A stretch of DNA of 64,000 nucleotides from Syngnathus acus (Eukaryota > Chordata > Actinopteri > Syngnathiformes > Syngnathidae). The notes beneath the pieces are model-generated. The model made no database searches, was not told the DNA's origin, and worked only from the letters and a program-made list of their open reading frames with translations. This document shows positions 50,998-61,112 of the stretch, in pieces. Location of the stretch: positions 5,175,039 through 5,239,038 of the forward strand of contig NC_051097.1 in assembly GCF_901709675.1 (NCBI RefSeq). Reading direction: 5' to 3'. The translations under genes and the position numbers were made by a program. Numbering within the stretch: the stretch's first letter is position 1; the number at the start of each line of letters is the position of its first letter.

Positions 50998-51776
50998 GGC
51001 GGACACTGATAGTATTCGATAGCATTATCACATCGGAACACTCATAAATGCTGCATGCTAGCTCGTTATCATCTAACTATAACTATCCCGGTTTAAACAA
51101 ATTAATGAGAAAGAAATGTCTTGAAAAATGCGAAAAACTTGGTATTTGGACAGTGTTGTTGCATGACTGGAATGACGCTTTGGCAACTGTTGATGGACTC
51201 TTACCGAAAGAAGCTCTAAGTAGGGGAAGCGCACGCTATCTTTGATAACACTTGAGAAGCCAACTCAGGCGAGGGACTAGTGACAATCTAAGTGCTCATT
51301 TTCAGAACGCGTAAATCAATATTTCATCACTTTCAACTTGTACAGTGACGCCCTCATCACAGAACGCCGTTTTATATTTTGGGGTATTTGCTGTCATGTC
51401 AGGCGTCGGCGCCCCGGCGTAGTGGAGGCTCTCAAGCTGAAAGAGCAGGGAAGTGGTGGCAGATGTGTGCAATGACCTTTAGACAACACTCCCAGAGCTG
51501 CATTTGCTTTTATAGACGGTGATGTGGAACTACACAAGTGAGGTAGGCATGTGCAAACCTCGGCACTAAGTTGACGTGATGGTCACAAATAACGTAGCCA
51601 TAATTTATAATGGATGACGTCCTTTTAAAGCGCGCAAGTGCGACGCAGTGGCTGGCCCCCCCAAAAAAGTGGACATTTTTTTCTTCCGAAATAAGTAAGT
51701 GCATTGTCACTTCGAATCTTGGGATTTTGAAGCATAAAAGTTGAGCGTGTTCTGTCAAGATTGTATTTCTACCCAC

Positions 51777-51996
51777 CTTTCCCTGGGCATCTGGTGGTTG
51801 GGATTGTGGTGACAGCGGATGCTGAGGCCAAAGAGCTTGCGGGCAGTGCGCTGGATCTTGATCCGCTGGACCTCTAGGGAGCTCTGGAGCAGCCTGTAGC
51901 GAGCCTGCAGGTCCCAGTCGCTACCCCACAGCAAGTGCACGCTGTTGATGGGCAGGAAGTGAGAGGGCAGCCTCTTCAGGAAGGACTTGAACTCAT
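51777..51996 (-). CDS. brinp1: brinp1, penultimate coding exon
   Basis: 220-bp exon with acceptor TTTTCCAG before AT and donor AAAG|GTGGGT. It supplies the last two bases of an Asp codon (G in the previous exon), then 72 codons, then AG of an Arg codon completed in the last exon. The peptide starts [20 protein letters not shown], continues [20 protein letters not shown] and [20 protein letters not shown], and ends RER. It matches the linker between the MACPF-containing N-terminal part and the C-terminal half of BRINP1. Related residues in BRINP2/3 differ clearly (LWTMDS-like). Phase agreement on both sides supports an intact gene. Confidence 0.95.
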
Positions 51997-53035
51997 CTGG
52001 AAAAGCAGAGAGGCATGGGGGGGGGGCATGTATTAGTTTATTCTTAGACCCTTAGTTTTGTGGAGATTTGAAAGTAGTTTTGTCATGGACTCCTTCTCAC
52101 TCCATGTCAACCCTTACGTCATTCAGAAGCTCCAAAATTAAATTGCTTAATACACATTACATCACTATTTTTTTTTCTGGGATTTCAACTGCTGGCACTG
52201 CTTGGCACGACCTTCAGTTAACTACGATAACCCAGCAAGCTGAAAGGACCGAAAGTTCGACACCTTCCACACTCGCTCCTCTCCATACTTCAACAGAGTT
52301 GAACAGCTTTTTTTCTTTGCCCCAGCCTCGGCGGAGACGTCTCTCAGAGTTTTGCCTCGTCCTCCCGAGGCTTGTCAGATCCGCTTTGCTCGTTTGCTTC
52401 AGAGATATCAGAATCCTTCTCCTCCACCCAGTGTTCACTGATGTCACACGCCACCCTCAACGGGAATGTCGGCTCACGATTAAGGAACGTCTGAATCCGA
52501 CGCCCTTAAAAATACATTTAACATGTCACTTTCTCCTGCCGGGTCGACAGCTGCTACGTTATGTATGCGACGGAAACGAACAGATCTGCTCCTTAATAGA
52601 AATTCCTAGAAACACCAAAATGTAGGGATGGTTTATCAAACCGAAAACACGACGAGGATAAGTTCTTCCTGAAGTGCCTCATTTGCGTGAAAATGTTGAT
52701 ATTTACTAGAACAGATGTGCTCAGATAACGTGTTTTGACTTGGTGAAGCAGCATGTGTTTCATTACATACGGTTATTTGCATGCTTGAGTAAACAACTGT
52801 CAGCGAGGCGGGTCATGTCTAGTTTAAATTTGACAGTAGCTGGTGTGTTATTCAGAACACCTTGTAAACTGCATTCTCCGTACATGCCATATACAATCTC
52901 TGACCTTACTTGAGAGATTTGGTCCTAATGTCTTACCTAATTGTCCATGAACCCTGAAAGTAGCTAATGACTGAAATGATGAACTCAGTTTAGCAACTAC
53001 AAAACTCCGTTCTTAAAAAATAAAATTCTACTCAC
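51997..53035 (-). other. brinp1: brinp1 intron between the two internal exons
   Basis: About 1.04 kb, donor CCG|GTGAGT and acceptor TTTTCCAG. On the opposite strand an unusually long frame (52068-52625, 185 codons) is open. A run of ten Gs lies near 52017-52026. No recognised element. Confidence 0.85.
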
Positions 53036-53272
53036 CGGAGTTCTCAAATTCTTTGTAGGAGGACGCCCACGACTCAGCCATGCCCAGCATGGTGTTCTCC
53101 ATGATCTGGATGTCGGTGATGGGACAGTTGCACTGGGGATACTCGTCGCCACATTGGCAGATGCATTGGTTGTTGCTGCACAGGTACTCTCCTTCGCCGT
53201 TGCACATAATGTAGCTCAGAGCTGACTGGACAAACTTCTCCTGAAGGTACTCTGGGAAAATCACCTGAAGAC
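53036..53272 (-). CDS. brinp1: brinp1, antepenultimate coding exon
   Basis: 237-bp exon, acceptor TTTTCTAG and donor CCG|GTGAGT. It begins with GT of a split Gly codon, has 78 codons, and ends with G of a split Asp codon. The peptide begins [20 protein letters not shown], then [40 protein letters not shown], and ends near YKEFENS. The eight cysteines between CNGEGEYLC and CNCP form the small EGF-like Cys cluster that follows the MACPF region in BRINP proteins. It is nearly colinear with mammalian BRINP1 with no gaps. About 230 N-terminal residues expected upstream were not found in this window. Confidence 0.95.
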
Positions 53273-54879
53273 CTAGAAAAGACCAACATAAAAGTCGATG
53301 TATGGGAGATTATCTTATATTATATGGCAATGGGAAAAAAGTATTTACCAGTATTTTGATGATTGTGAATGTTTTGCATGTGGGGAAATAAATGGCAGTG
53401 TCCTTTCAGGGCACTCAATTATTTGTCTAAAGGACGTGCTTCAGACGTTCTCAATGTTCAACAAGAGCTGACACTTTTGTACAGGCTTCACTCTCAGTAT
53501 GACAGCTTTCACTTGTGATTGATGCCTCCCGTTGAGTGTACTGTCGTTTTATTTGATAATTACCACACAATCGTCCCCGCCCCCTCGCCATTGTAAGCAA
53601 AGTTTGTGTATTTCACAAAATTAGTCAACAAATTTCTGTGCATTGCATATCAACATAGGAACCAGATGACTCACACAAGTGGAAGAGGCCATTTGCACTG
53701 TCTCCATTCCCTATAAAATCAGGGCGGTCAAGGCATACACAGTGCTTGACATTGCAGAAATTGACTCTCCGCGCATGACATTGGCGCACATGAGGTGCAT
53801 ATAAACTGCAAGATCTCCCCTTGCGGATGATGTAGGGAACCACTGGCTGTCTTGTTATTCTTGAAAAAAGATCCTGATTATATTTCAGTTGTATATTCAT
53901 TGTCATTTATTGCAGTTATTTTCTTTCTTCCCCAAAAAAGTATTGCAATATTATCTTTACTTAATGGAATATATGGACAAACTGCTATGCTACAGTACTG
54001 TAATAAAATATGACTGCACTTGAGTCCTGTTCATATTGATCCATAAGTGTCTTTTTAGTTTGGTATATAAACTAAAGGCGAACAAATGGAAACAGAAGTC
54101 CATTTCGACCCATCTTACCATCTCTCAACATATCATTTCTGGACTCTGGGCCAATTGATGTCTCACAGGAGATCTCTCAGAAATGAAGGCTGTGTGGCAG
54201 TAAAGCCTTTTTCTTCAATCCAGTGCCTGAAAATAAATCCCCGGCTCTACAACCCAGTGGACTGGAAAAAAAACTAAATAGGTTTTTTTCTTGCCCTTTT
54301 TGTATGGAACATTGGGAAAGCAATATATATATATTTTTTTAATCTGTTTTACTTGAGCACAAATGTCGCCTCAGCAGAAAATATGCACGCAGGAACCACA
54401 ACATAACATCGCACTGATGAATGGTTTTTTTCCCTCTTCGATTTTCCACTCATGCATTATTTTCACCGAAAGGTGAAAAACTTAATCAATTTATGATGAA
54501 TCAATGTAATGAATGGGGAGAGCAAAGGCTTTAATACACTTGCATAATTTGCCGATAAACTGTCAAACAGTGTCTCCGTTGTGTGCACACTTCAATTAGA
54601 GCTACTTATTTTCACTCGCTAAAAAAAATGGTAATGCAAAAACTGGGATGGCTAAAAGTTAATTAGAATGTTCATATTCAACAATATTAAGCATACGCCG
54701 CATATTGTGCATGCTGAGATGAACATTTAATTTCCTGAAACCTGCTTGGAACACTAAAACACCAACTATAACCAGTCAGCGGTGAGTTAAACGGGGCCAG
54801 CATAATTGGCTAAGTGTTTTTATTTATAGAGGTTCATTCGGTTCATCAATTCTGCGAAGCGTCCTGTACTTTTGCGCTA

Positions 54880-55135
54880 TATAGTCTGCTGTATGCACAC
54901 TTGCTCCATTTTTGCTTCTCTTATTTATTGTTATTTGTTTATTTATTATTTATTCATCACTCATTTATTCATTGTTTGTGCCTTCTTGTTTTTATTTTTT
55001 GTGTTGTTTACTTGTATGTATATTGTGTACTATGTCTTGTCACCGTGGGATAGTGGGAACGTAATTTCGATTTCTTTGTGTGTCTTGGCATGTGAAGAAA
55101 TTGACAATAAAGCAGACTTTGACTTTGACTTTAGA
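54880..55135 (+). mobile_element. 3' tail of a non-LTR retrotransposon
   Basis: A T-rich stretch ends with CACCGTGGGATAGTGGGAAC, GTAATTTCGATTTCTTTG, GAAGAAATTGACAATAAAGC and short TTTGAC repeats. This ending is familiar from LINE copies scattered through teleost genomes, where the TTTGAC repeats serve as the 3' terminus. A SINE-like scrap (GAACTCCAGCCTATCCC) follows at about 55146. No coding part remains; the clade is not determined. Confidence 0.55.
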
Positions 55136-56606
55136 GTTGCCGGTGAACTCCAGCCTATCCCTAAAAAGTTAACAATAACACGTCCCCTTTATTACGAGAA
55201 TATTTAATAAAGATGTTAGAACAGCAACACTAAGTCTATTTTAATTATTCCCTATTGACCAAAAAAAACATTATCGCCAAAATAGGAGCAAGATTTACCA
55301 GATTGTACTCTAATTTCTCCAGTTTGTTTTTCTATACAGTAAAAGCCGCTTCCCCCAACCACACAATGATTGTTGCCCGTCAGCCCGATGGGGTGGGGTG
55401 AGGGGGAAGGTCGGGTTCTGGAAATAGCAAAGTGGATGGATAACTCATGGTGTGACCACAAAAGACTCAAATTGCACAGGCCTTTTTCTTTCTCCATCAG
55501 GCCTGTCTGTGGCCCCCAGATCCAATATTCATTTAGCTTGATGTATTCCTGGACTTGAAACTTTAATGTGATTTGTGGGACAATCCAGATGGCAAGTTCA
55601 CGGATCAACGCCGCTCACTGGCGGAGTCGGGGCCAGCGGGGGCCCACCGCACAATAACACAGAGTGCCTACCCTTCTCCTTCCTCTGACCATACTTCACG
55701 AACGCCGAGCCTCACGTCAACCTGCGTCACTTCAGCTGCTGTCCACTCTTTTCTGCTCGCCGACTTTGTCTCTCCTCTTTGCACTTCTGTCTGACTTCAT
55801 TACGCTCACTTTTGCTCCCGCCGCGCACCTCCATGTGGCCTTTGGTTCACTCCATCACTCACTCCTGTTTCTTCACCTCTCGCGCTCTTCCCCAACTACA
55901 CTCGATCACTGTGCATCGACTCAGTTACTGGAAATGTGATGTCTTGTCCTCACGCCCCCTTTCTACGAAAATCTCTCGGCAGCTCTTGTTGCTGCAGCGT
56001 GACACAGACCGCCGCTAAGGCTTATACATTTGTCACGATCTAAATCACCTTCAATGTCATTGCGCTGTAAAAAAAAACAACAACAGAATACTCTTGTATA
56101 ACCCTAAAAACTTTGCCCACACTCACCCTCGCATAATGTCGACATAGTGTACCTAAAATGCTCATAAATATTTCCAATAGATGCTACCCGTCATAATGCC
56201 AAAACATTCTTTTGCCGACAAGGCATCTTTTCTCAGTTTGTGACTAATATGCGCCTCGGCTCAAAAAAGGTTGAGAACCATTGTTCTAAATCGAAGGGTG
56301 GTGTTGAATTGTAAAGCATTTTTGCCTATGCCATCAAATATGGGTGTAGTATGATGTCAAAGTTTTTATGGGATTTGCATATAAAAGCGAGCGCAAGGGT
56401 TCCGCGCCGCTTTATTTTCTATTATTTGCAAGAGGAAAATATTGACCTTAGAGGCCCCATTGTAAATAGCGCTGAAGTCAATAAAGATTTAATTCTATCC
56501 ACTGAGTGATGACGACCATGAACTCCATTGTGACTTTCCATTCTGTCTCCTTGTGGCGTGCACTATTTTCAAATGTTGATAGATAGGGGTGAGGGGGAGG
56601 GAAAAT

Positions 56607-56686
56607 GGGGGGGGGGGGGGTCAGCGTTGTAACTGCAAAGCGGGTGGGGGGGGGGGGGGGGGTCAGTGCTTGTAACTGCAAAGCGG
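56607..56686. repeat. Tandem pair of poly-G plus GTAACTGCAAAGCGG units
   Basis: A 14-G run then TCAGCGTTGTAACTGCAAAG, followed by a 17-G run then TCAGTGCTTGTAACTGCAAA. The two units differ by a few bases. Strong quadruplex potential; G-run lengths may be sequencing-sensitive. Confidence 0.85.
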
Positions 56687-59334
56687 TCGCCTGCTTATTG
56701 CAATTCCACGCTTCGCCTCATAAATCAGGGTTTCATTACAGATTAATTGACCATTGTGCGGTCCGCAATTTTGCTAAATAATCATTGCTTAATCCACTGA
56801 CGCAATAAAGTGCATTTACTTGAATGGGAAGGTGAAGAGGGTGGTGGGGGAAGCATATAATGAAGATTGGGGGTTATCATTATCTCACCCAAAGACCTCG
56901 GATGTGGATTACTGCTTCTTGCATTTTTCTAGGTTGACGAGCAGGCACTCTGGTCTGCCAGTGGAAGCTTTAAACCACCAGAGGGGGGTGGGGCATATCA
57001 TTGGAAGATTTGCTGTGTCGGCTCATTTTGCACACATCTGTGCTGCCAAAGCTGCTATTTATCCACTTTTCATTTTTATTCTGTAAGACTCTCTCCGAGC
57101 GGCACCGGAGCTCAGAATAGCACTTTTGAGAAACTTTCAGAGTTTCAGCATTTAGGTATGCTGAGTAAATTGAAGATTATCATAAATGTTTTCAGCGAGC
57201 AGCTTGTGTTGTCAAACGAGGAACGTCCAACCACGAAGATCTTAACCTGAGAGACTAAGAATTGCACCGGACAGTTTTGAAAATATTCCAAGCCTTCATT
57301 TTCAGTACAATCATTTCAAGTGGACATACATAGATGAGGAGATGACGTTATAGCTTCTATTAATTAAAAAAGTAAAATATGCTCTTTCCCACACACACAC
57401 CAAGCATGCACACTCCAACATAGTTAGCCCAGATTGCTTATTAAAGCAATTGTGAGATTGGAGGAGGGCAGAGCTGTCCGTGGTACTTGATGAGCTGTCC
57501 GCACAGCCAACATACGAGTCACACAAGCACGCAGTAAATGTGAAATAGTGAAGCCGCCTCTCGTCTTTATTCTACGTGCACCATCTCAGATGGTAATAGA
57601 AGTCTTGGTCATTTTTCTCCAAAGGAACAACAGTGAGCCATAAAAGGCATGTTCAGACTGCATTACAAAGATAATGTCAGTGTTACGCATTAGCCAGAAA
57701 TAAATGGCAATTTAACAAAATTACAATTGGGATTGTGTGGGGGGGTAGCAATATCATGAGGAGGAAGTTTCAAATTAATAAACAGAAAAGGGCATAAATA
57801 GAGTGATTACTGCTGAAATTACTGGAGCAAGTGCTCGTAATAATTTCTTGTTTCTATTTAATGTGACTAACATGCATTTTGGCAGCAGAGTGTCAAGTGC
57901 TTGGTATATCTGCCTCTGAAGCTAGTCCTTTTTAGGTTCAAATGATCTGAAATTACAGTAAATTTAGAGGAATACGAGAACAAATGTGAAAAAGTCGTTA
58001 TAACTCAAAGAAATAATGTAGCACAAGAATTTCAGCGAGACTAAAGTAGCAATGTGGTAAAAATGTAATTATGGCAAAACCGTAGTTCTGGTAGTAACTT
58101 CTACACTAAACTATTTTATTACAAAAAAAAATAGAAATTAATACAAACAATAAAGGAACTACGGTATATTGATGGCCTGCAACATGTTCATAGTTTGAGC
58201 AGTTCCTTGCCACGTGTCCCTGAACAGCTGTAGCGGCTCTAGCGCACATGCGTGTCAGCACACACGAACATGCACACTCACTCGTCAAAGGTCTTGCAGA
58301 AATCACACGTTTAACAAGTACCCCGTAGAAATGGGGGGGTGGGCTCTTGTCCGATGTCAAGCTTTGACGTTTCCGCTACGCCTCTAAAAAGATATGTCCG
58401 CTCTCAAAGTATCACGATTATGCTGGCAGATCAAACGCTTATACTGACTGTGGACATTTATTGGGGGAACTCAACTTTAGATGCTCTCCAGTGCACAAAT
58501 CATTTGGCACATTGAGATGTTTTAAGCCAAATAACCAACTGTGATGTACAAATGACAATTAATAAAGAAGTTGATTTGCTAATTTAGGCATTCTGTCAGG
58601 CCTGATGATCATAGGGGCAAAAAAAAAAAACGCTGCAAGAAAATATTCTGTCACATCTGTTATGTCAAATCAAAACTAGTTCTACTACGACAGTGGGCAA
58701 CTTGCAAAGGAATTTACTTGCTTCAGTTTTGGGTTGTCTGCTTTTTTTATTGCAATTAAAAATGTGAAGTGGGCAAAACAACAGAAGATCGTGGAATCTA
58801 CATAATATGGTAAATAGGGTATATTGTTTGTAATTGAAGGTTCAGACATTTCTGTCAAGATTTTAATTAGGAATAATTCAATCAGTAAGTACAATCTGGT
58901 GCCCAGCCTTGGTGGAATATTTTTCAAAATATTTTAAGAGGCGAAATATTTCATTTGATCTCAAGTTCAACTAGTGTCAACATTTCTATTGCTTCCCTTC
59001 AACTGAGATTGCGATAGTAATTTGGTGTGGCACATTAATGTGCGCTTTGTTTGTTTCTCCTGACTCCAGATTGACCCTTGAGAAGCGTTCTCAATATCAG
59101 TTGGAGTGGAATTTAAATTCCTCCAGAGATCTAAAAGGTAAAAGGACTCCATTGAAGCTCAGATGGAATTTGCAAGTAGTTAAGTGGTCGGGATTTTAAT
59201 TGTACACAAACGTTTTGCTGTGTTGGCGAGAAAGAAATCTCATTTACCATTTAACATCATACAGAAATGCAATACGGTAATATTTCGTCACAATTGAGCG
59301 ATGCAGAAAATTTTCAATGCAACTGTAAAAATGC

Positions 59335-59445
59335 TCCCTCCATACAAGAGAGTCTGTTCCAAATTCAAAGTCGGGTCCTCTCGACTGTGAAGCAGACGTG
59401 CTAGCCACTAGTCCCTCGTACTGTCCTGAGTTGAAAAAGTAATTG
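59335..59445 (-). mobile_element. Degraded tRNA-like SINE, reverse orientation
   Basis: On the minus strand it reads GTGGCTAGCACGTCTGCTTC then ACAGTCGAGAGGACCCGA, clearly the same head as at 31425. The B box region is eroded (CCGACTTTGAATTTGG). The 3' part is not recognisable. Confidence 0.55.
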
Positions 59446-60488
59446 AAGAAAATCAAAGGGGCATGAGTAAGGTAAAAAAAAGCCATTATCCGACAGCAAG
59501 CCAATCACTGTCAATAAGGCCGTCATAAATTAGAAGCACAACAAAAGCAGAGTAGTTTGTCTTCCTTGACACGTGCTTTCTCTCAACAGGCTCTTCTCTG
59601 CATTTTCTCAAGAGCCTATCTCGGAAGACCCATGAGCCTATCGCGTAAGATTTATGAATATGTTCCAATAGCCTGAGCCAACAGTTTTCAAAGTGGTGAA
59701 GTGAAAATAAATTAAAGTGGCCCTGTAGGCTAGTCGTGAGCGGCGTGATGAATTAGATACTCATTGCACTGTCGCTCCATCGCCGTCCCTCCTTTTTATT
59801 TTTTTTTCCTGAGGAAGAATGCTGCAAACACAAACATAAAAATTAATTTCTTTTACAACGGACGTGTTGAGAAATTGATTTGTAGGCTTACTCATGGGGG
59901 AAAATAATTAGCAACTTGTTTTCTCTTGGAATTTTTCATTTCATGGAACCAATTGCTGAGGATTTCTTCCACAAATGATCATATACAGTAAATCTTGAGA
60001 GGTATTGAAGCATCCATGTAACCGAACCACCGTATTGATTTCCATTATTAAAACATGCGACCCTTTGCCCGGAGAACTGATAAGAACGGGATCATTTACA
60101 AGATGGATGGCTGCACCCGATTTCTACTCAAACACGGCAAAAGCCCCTCCACTACCTGATGAAATCTTCTCCGACTGACCTGCGGGTCAGCCTTCAATTG
60201 GAAGTGGTCAATCAAGGGTAAGTTTCCATTCGGGCTGGCACGGCCATAAATCTCCTCCTCCTGGCTCACTCTTGCCAAATGCGGGCTGTCATTTGTGTGT
60301 AAGCGCTAGCTCACTCTTGTGTCACAATGTGATGTAACCTGTTCGTGGTGGTAGGTCATTCTTTTATTTTGTTTTGGTTTTAGAAAAGCACTTGCGATAA
60401 GCAGTTAGAGTGATGAATTGTTCTTGTCGGGTTTCAATCTCATGTTTTATATATACGGTATATATTTTCCAAATGATAAAATACAATC

Positions 60489-61112
60489 TACCGTATTTTC
60501 CGGACTATAAGTCACAGTTTTTTTTATAGTTTGGCCAGGGGTCCGACTTATACTCAGGAGCGACTTATGTGAGAAATTATTAACATTATTATATCACTTC
60601 ACATGTTAATTTTACACTAAACCGCAAGAGGGCGCTCTAGGCCTGTGGAATAATTGGAACTGCAACTGACGATGAGTCTGATGTAAGCCACGTAGAAGAG
60701 GAAAAGCCGCATCTTCTCCCTCTGGAGTTAGCGAAGTTGTTCAAAAGTGACACAGAGGATGAAGATGTCATTGGATATAGTGATTTGGAGTGACACGGAT
60801 GGATTGGTAAACTTGTTAGCATGTTATTTATGCTATAGTTATTTGAATAACTCTTAATATGTGACATCAGGCACGCTCACAGTTCATTGTTTGTGTTTAT
60901 GTAACGTTTGCATGCCGTACAATTATTCATTTTTTATTTTAAATTGCCTTTCAAGATGACATGTCTGTTCTTGGTGTTGGATTTTATCAATGTCCCCCAA
61001 AAATGCAATTTATACTCCAGTGCGACTTATATGTGTCTTTTTCTTCTTTATTATGCATTTTATGGCTGGTGCAACGTACTCCGGAGCGACTTATAGTCCT
61101 GAAAATACAGTA
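60489..61112. mobile_element. Longer relative of the TA-flanked CCGTATTTTCC transposons
   Basis: Begins TA|CCGTATTTTCCGGACTATAA, then GTCACAG; ends CGACTTATAGTCCTGAAAATACAG|TA. Subterminal phrases are GTCCGACTTATACTC, AGCGACTTATG and CTCCGGAGCGACTTATAG. At 624 bp it is longer than the MITEs and its interior is unrelated to theirs, with a short acidic coding relic. It may derive from the autonomous lineage that mobilised them. Confidence 0.75.
60641..60793 (+). pseudogene. Possible transposase C-terminal relic (acidic tail)
   Basis: Fifty codons are open between TAG (60638-60640) and TGA (60791-60793). The reading includes DDESDVSHVEEEKPHLLPLE and LFKSDTEDEDVIGYSDLE before the stop. Acidic, D/E/S-rich C-termini are common in pogo- and other DNA-transposon transposases, and the TA flanks of the host element fit that superfamily. 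No DDE catalytic core is present and the identity is inferred, so this is at most a leftover of an internally deleted element. Confidence 0.3.

Larger units (their letters stand above)
45801..51776 (-). other. brinp1: brinp1 last intron
   Basis: Six-kilobase intron bounded by the donor AAAG|GTGGGT and the acceptor AACAAG. It contains a transposon copy (47208-47518), a candidate opposite-strand exon near 47617, an enhancer-like block near 48410-48620, a TTTA tract at 50962-50997 and a GC-richer patch near 49995-50340. No other recognised coding sequence. Confidence 0.85.

Noticed and set aside
59335-59445. Possible small coding exon on the minus strand
   Set aside because: The sequence is a degraded SINE copy, so the short open frame here has no weight.
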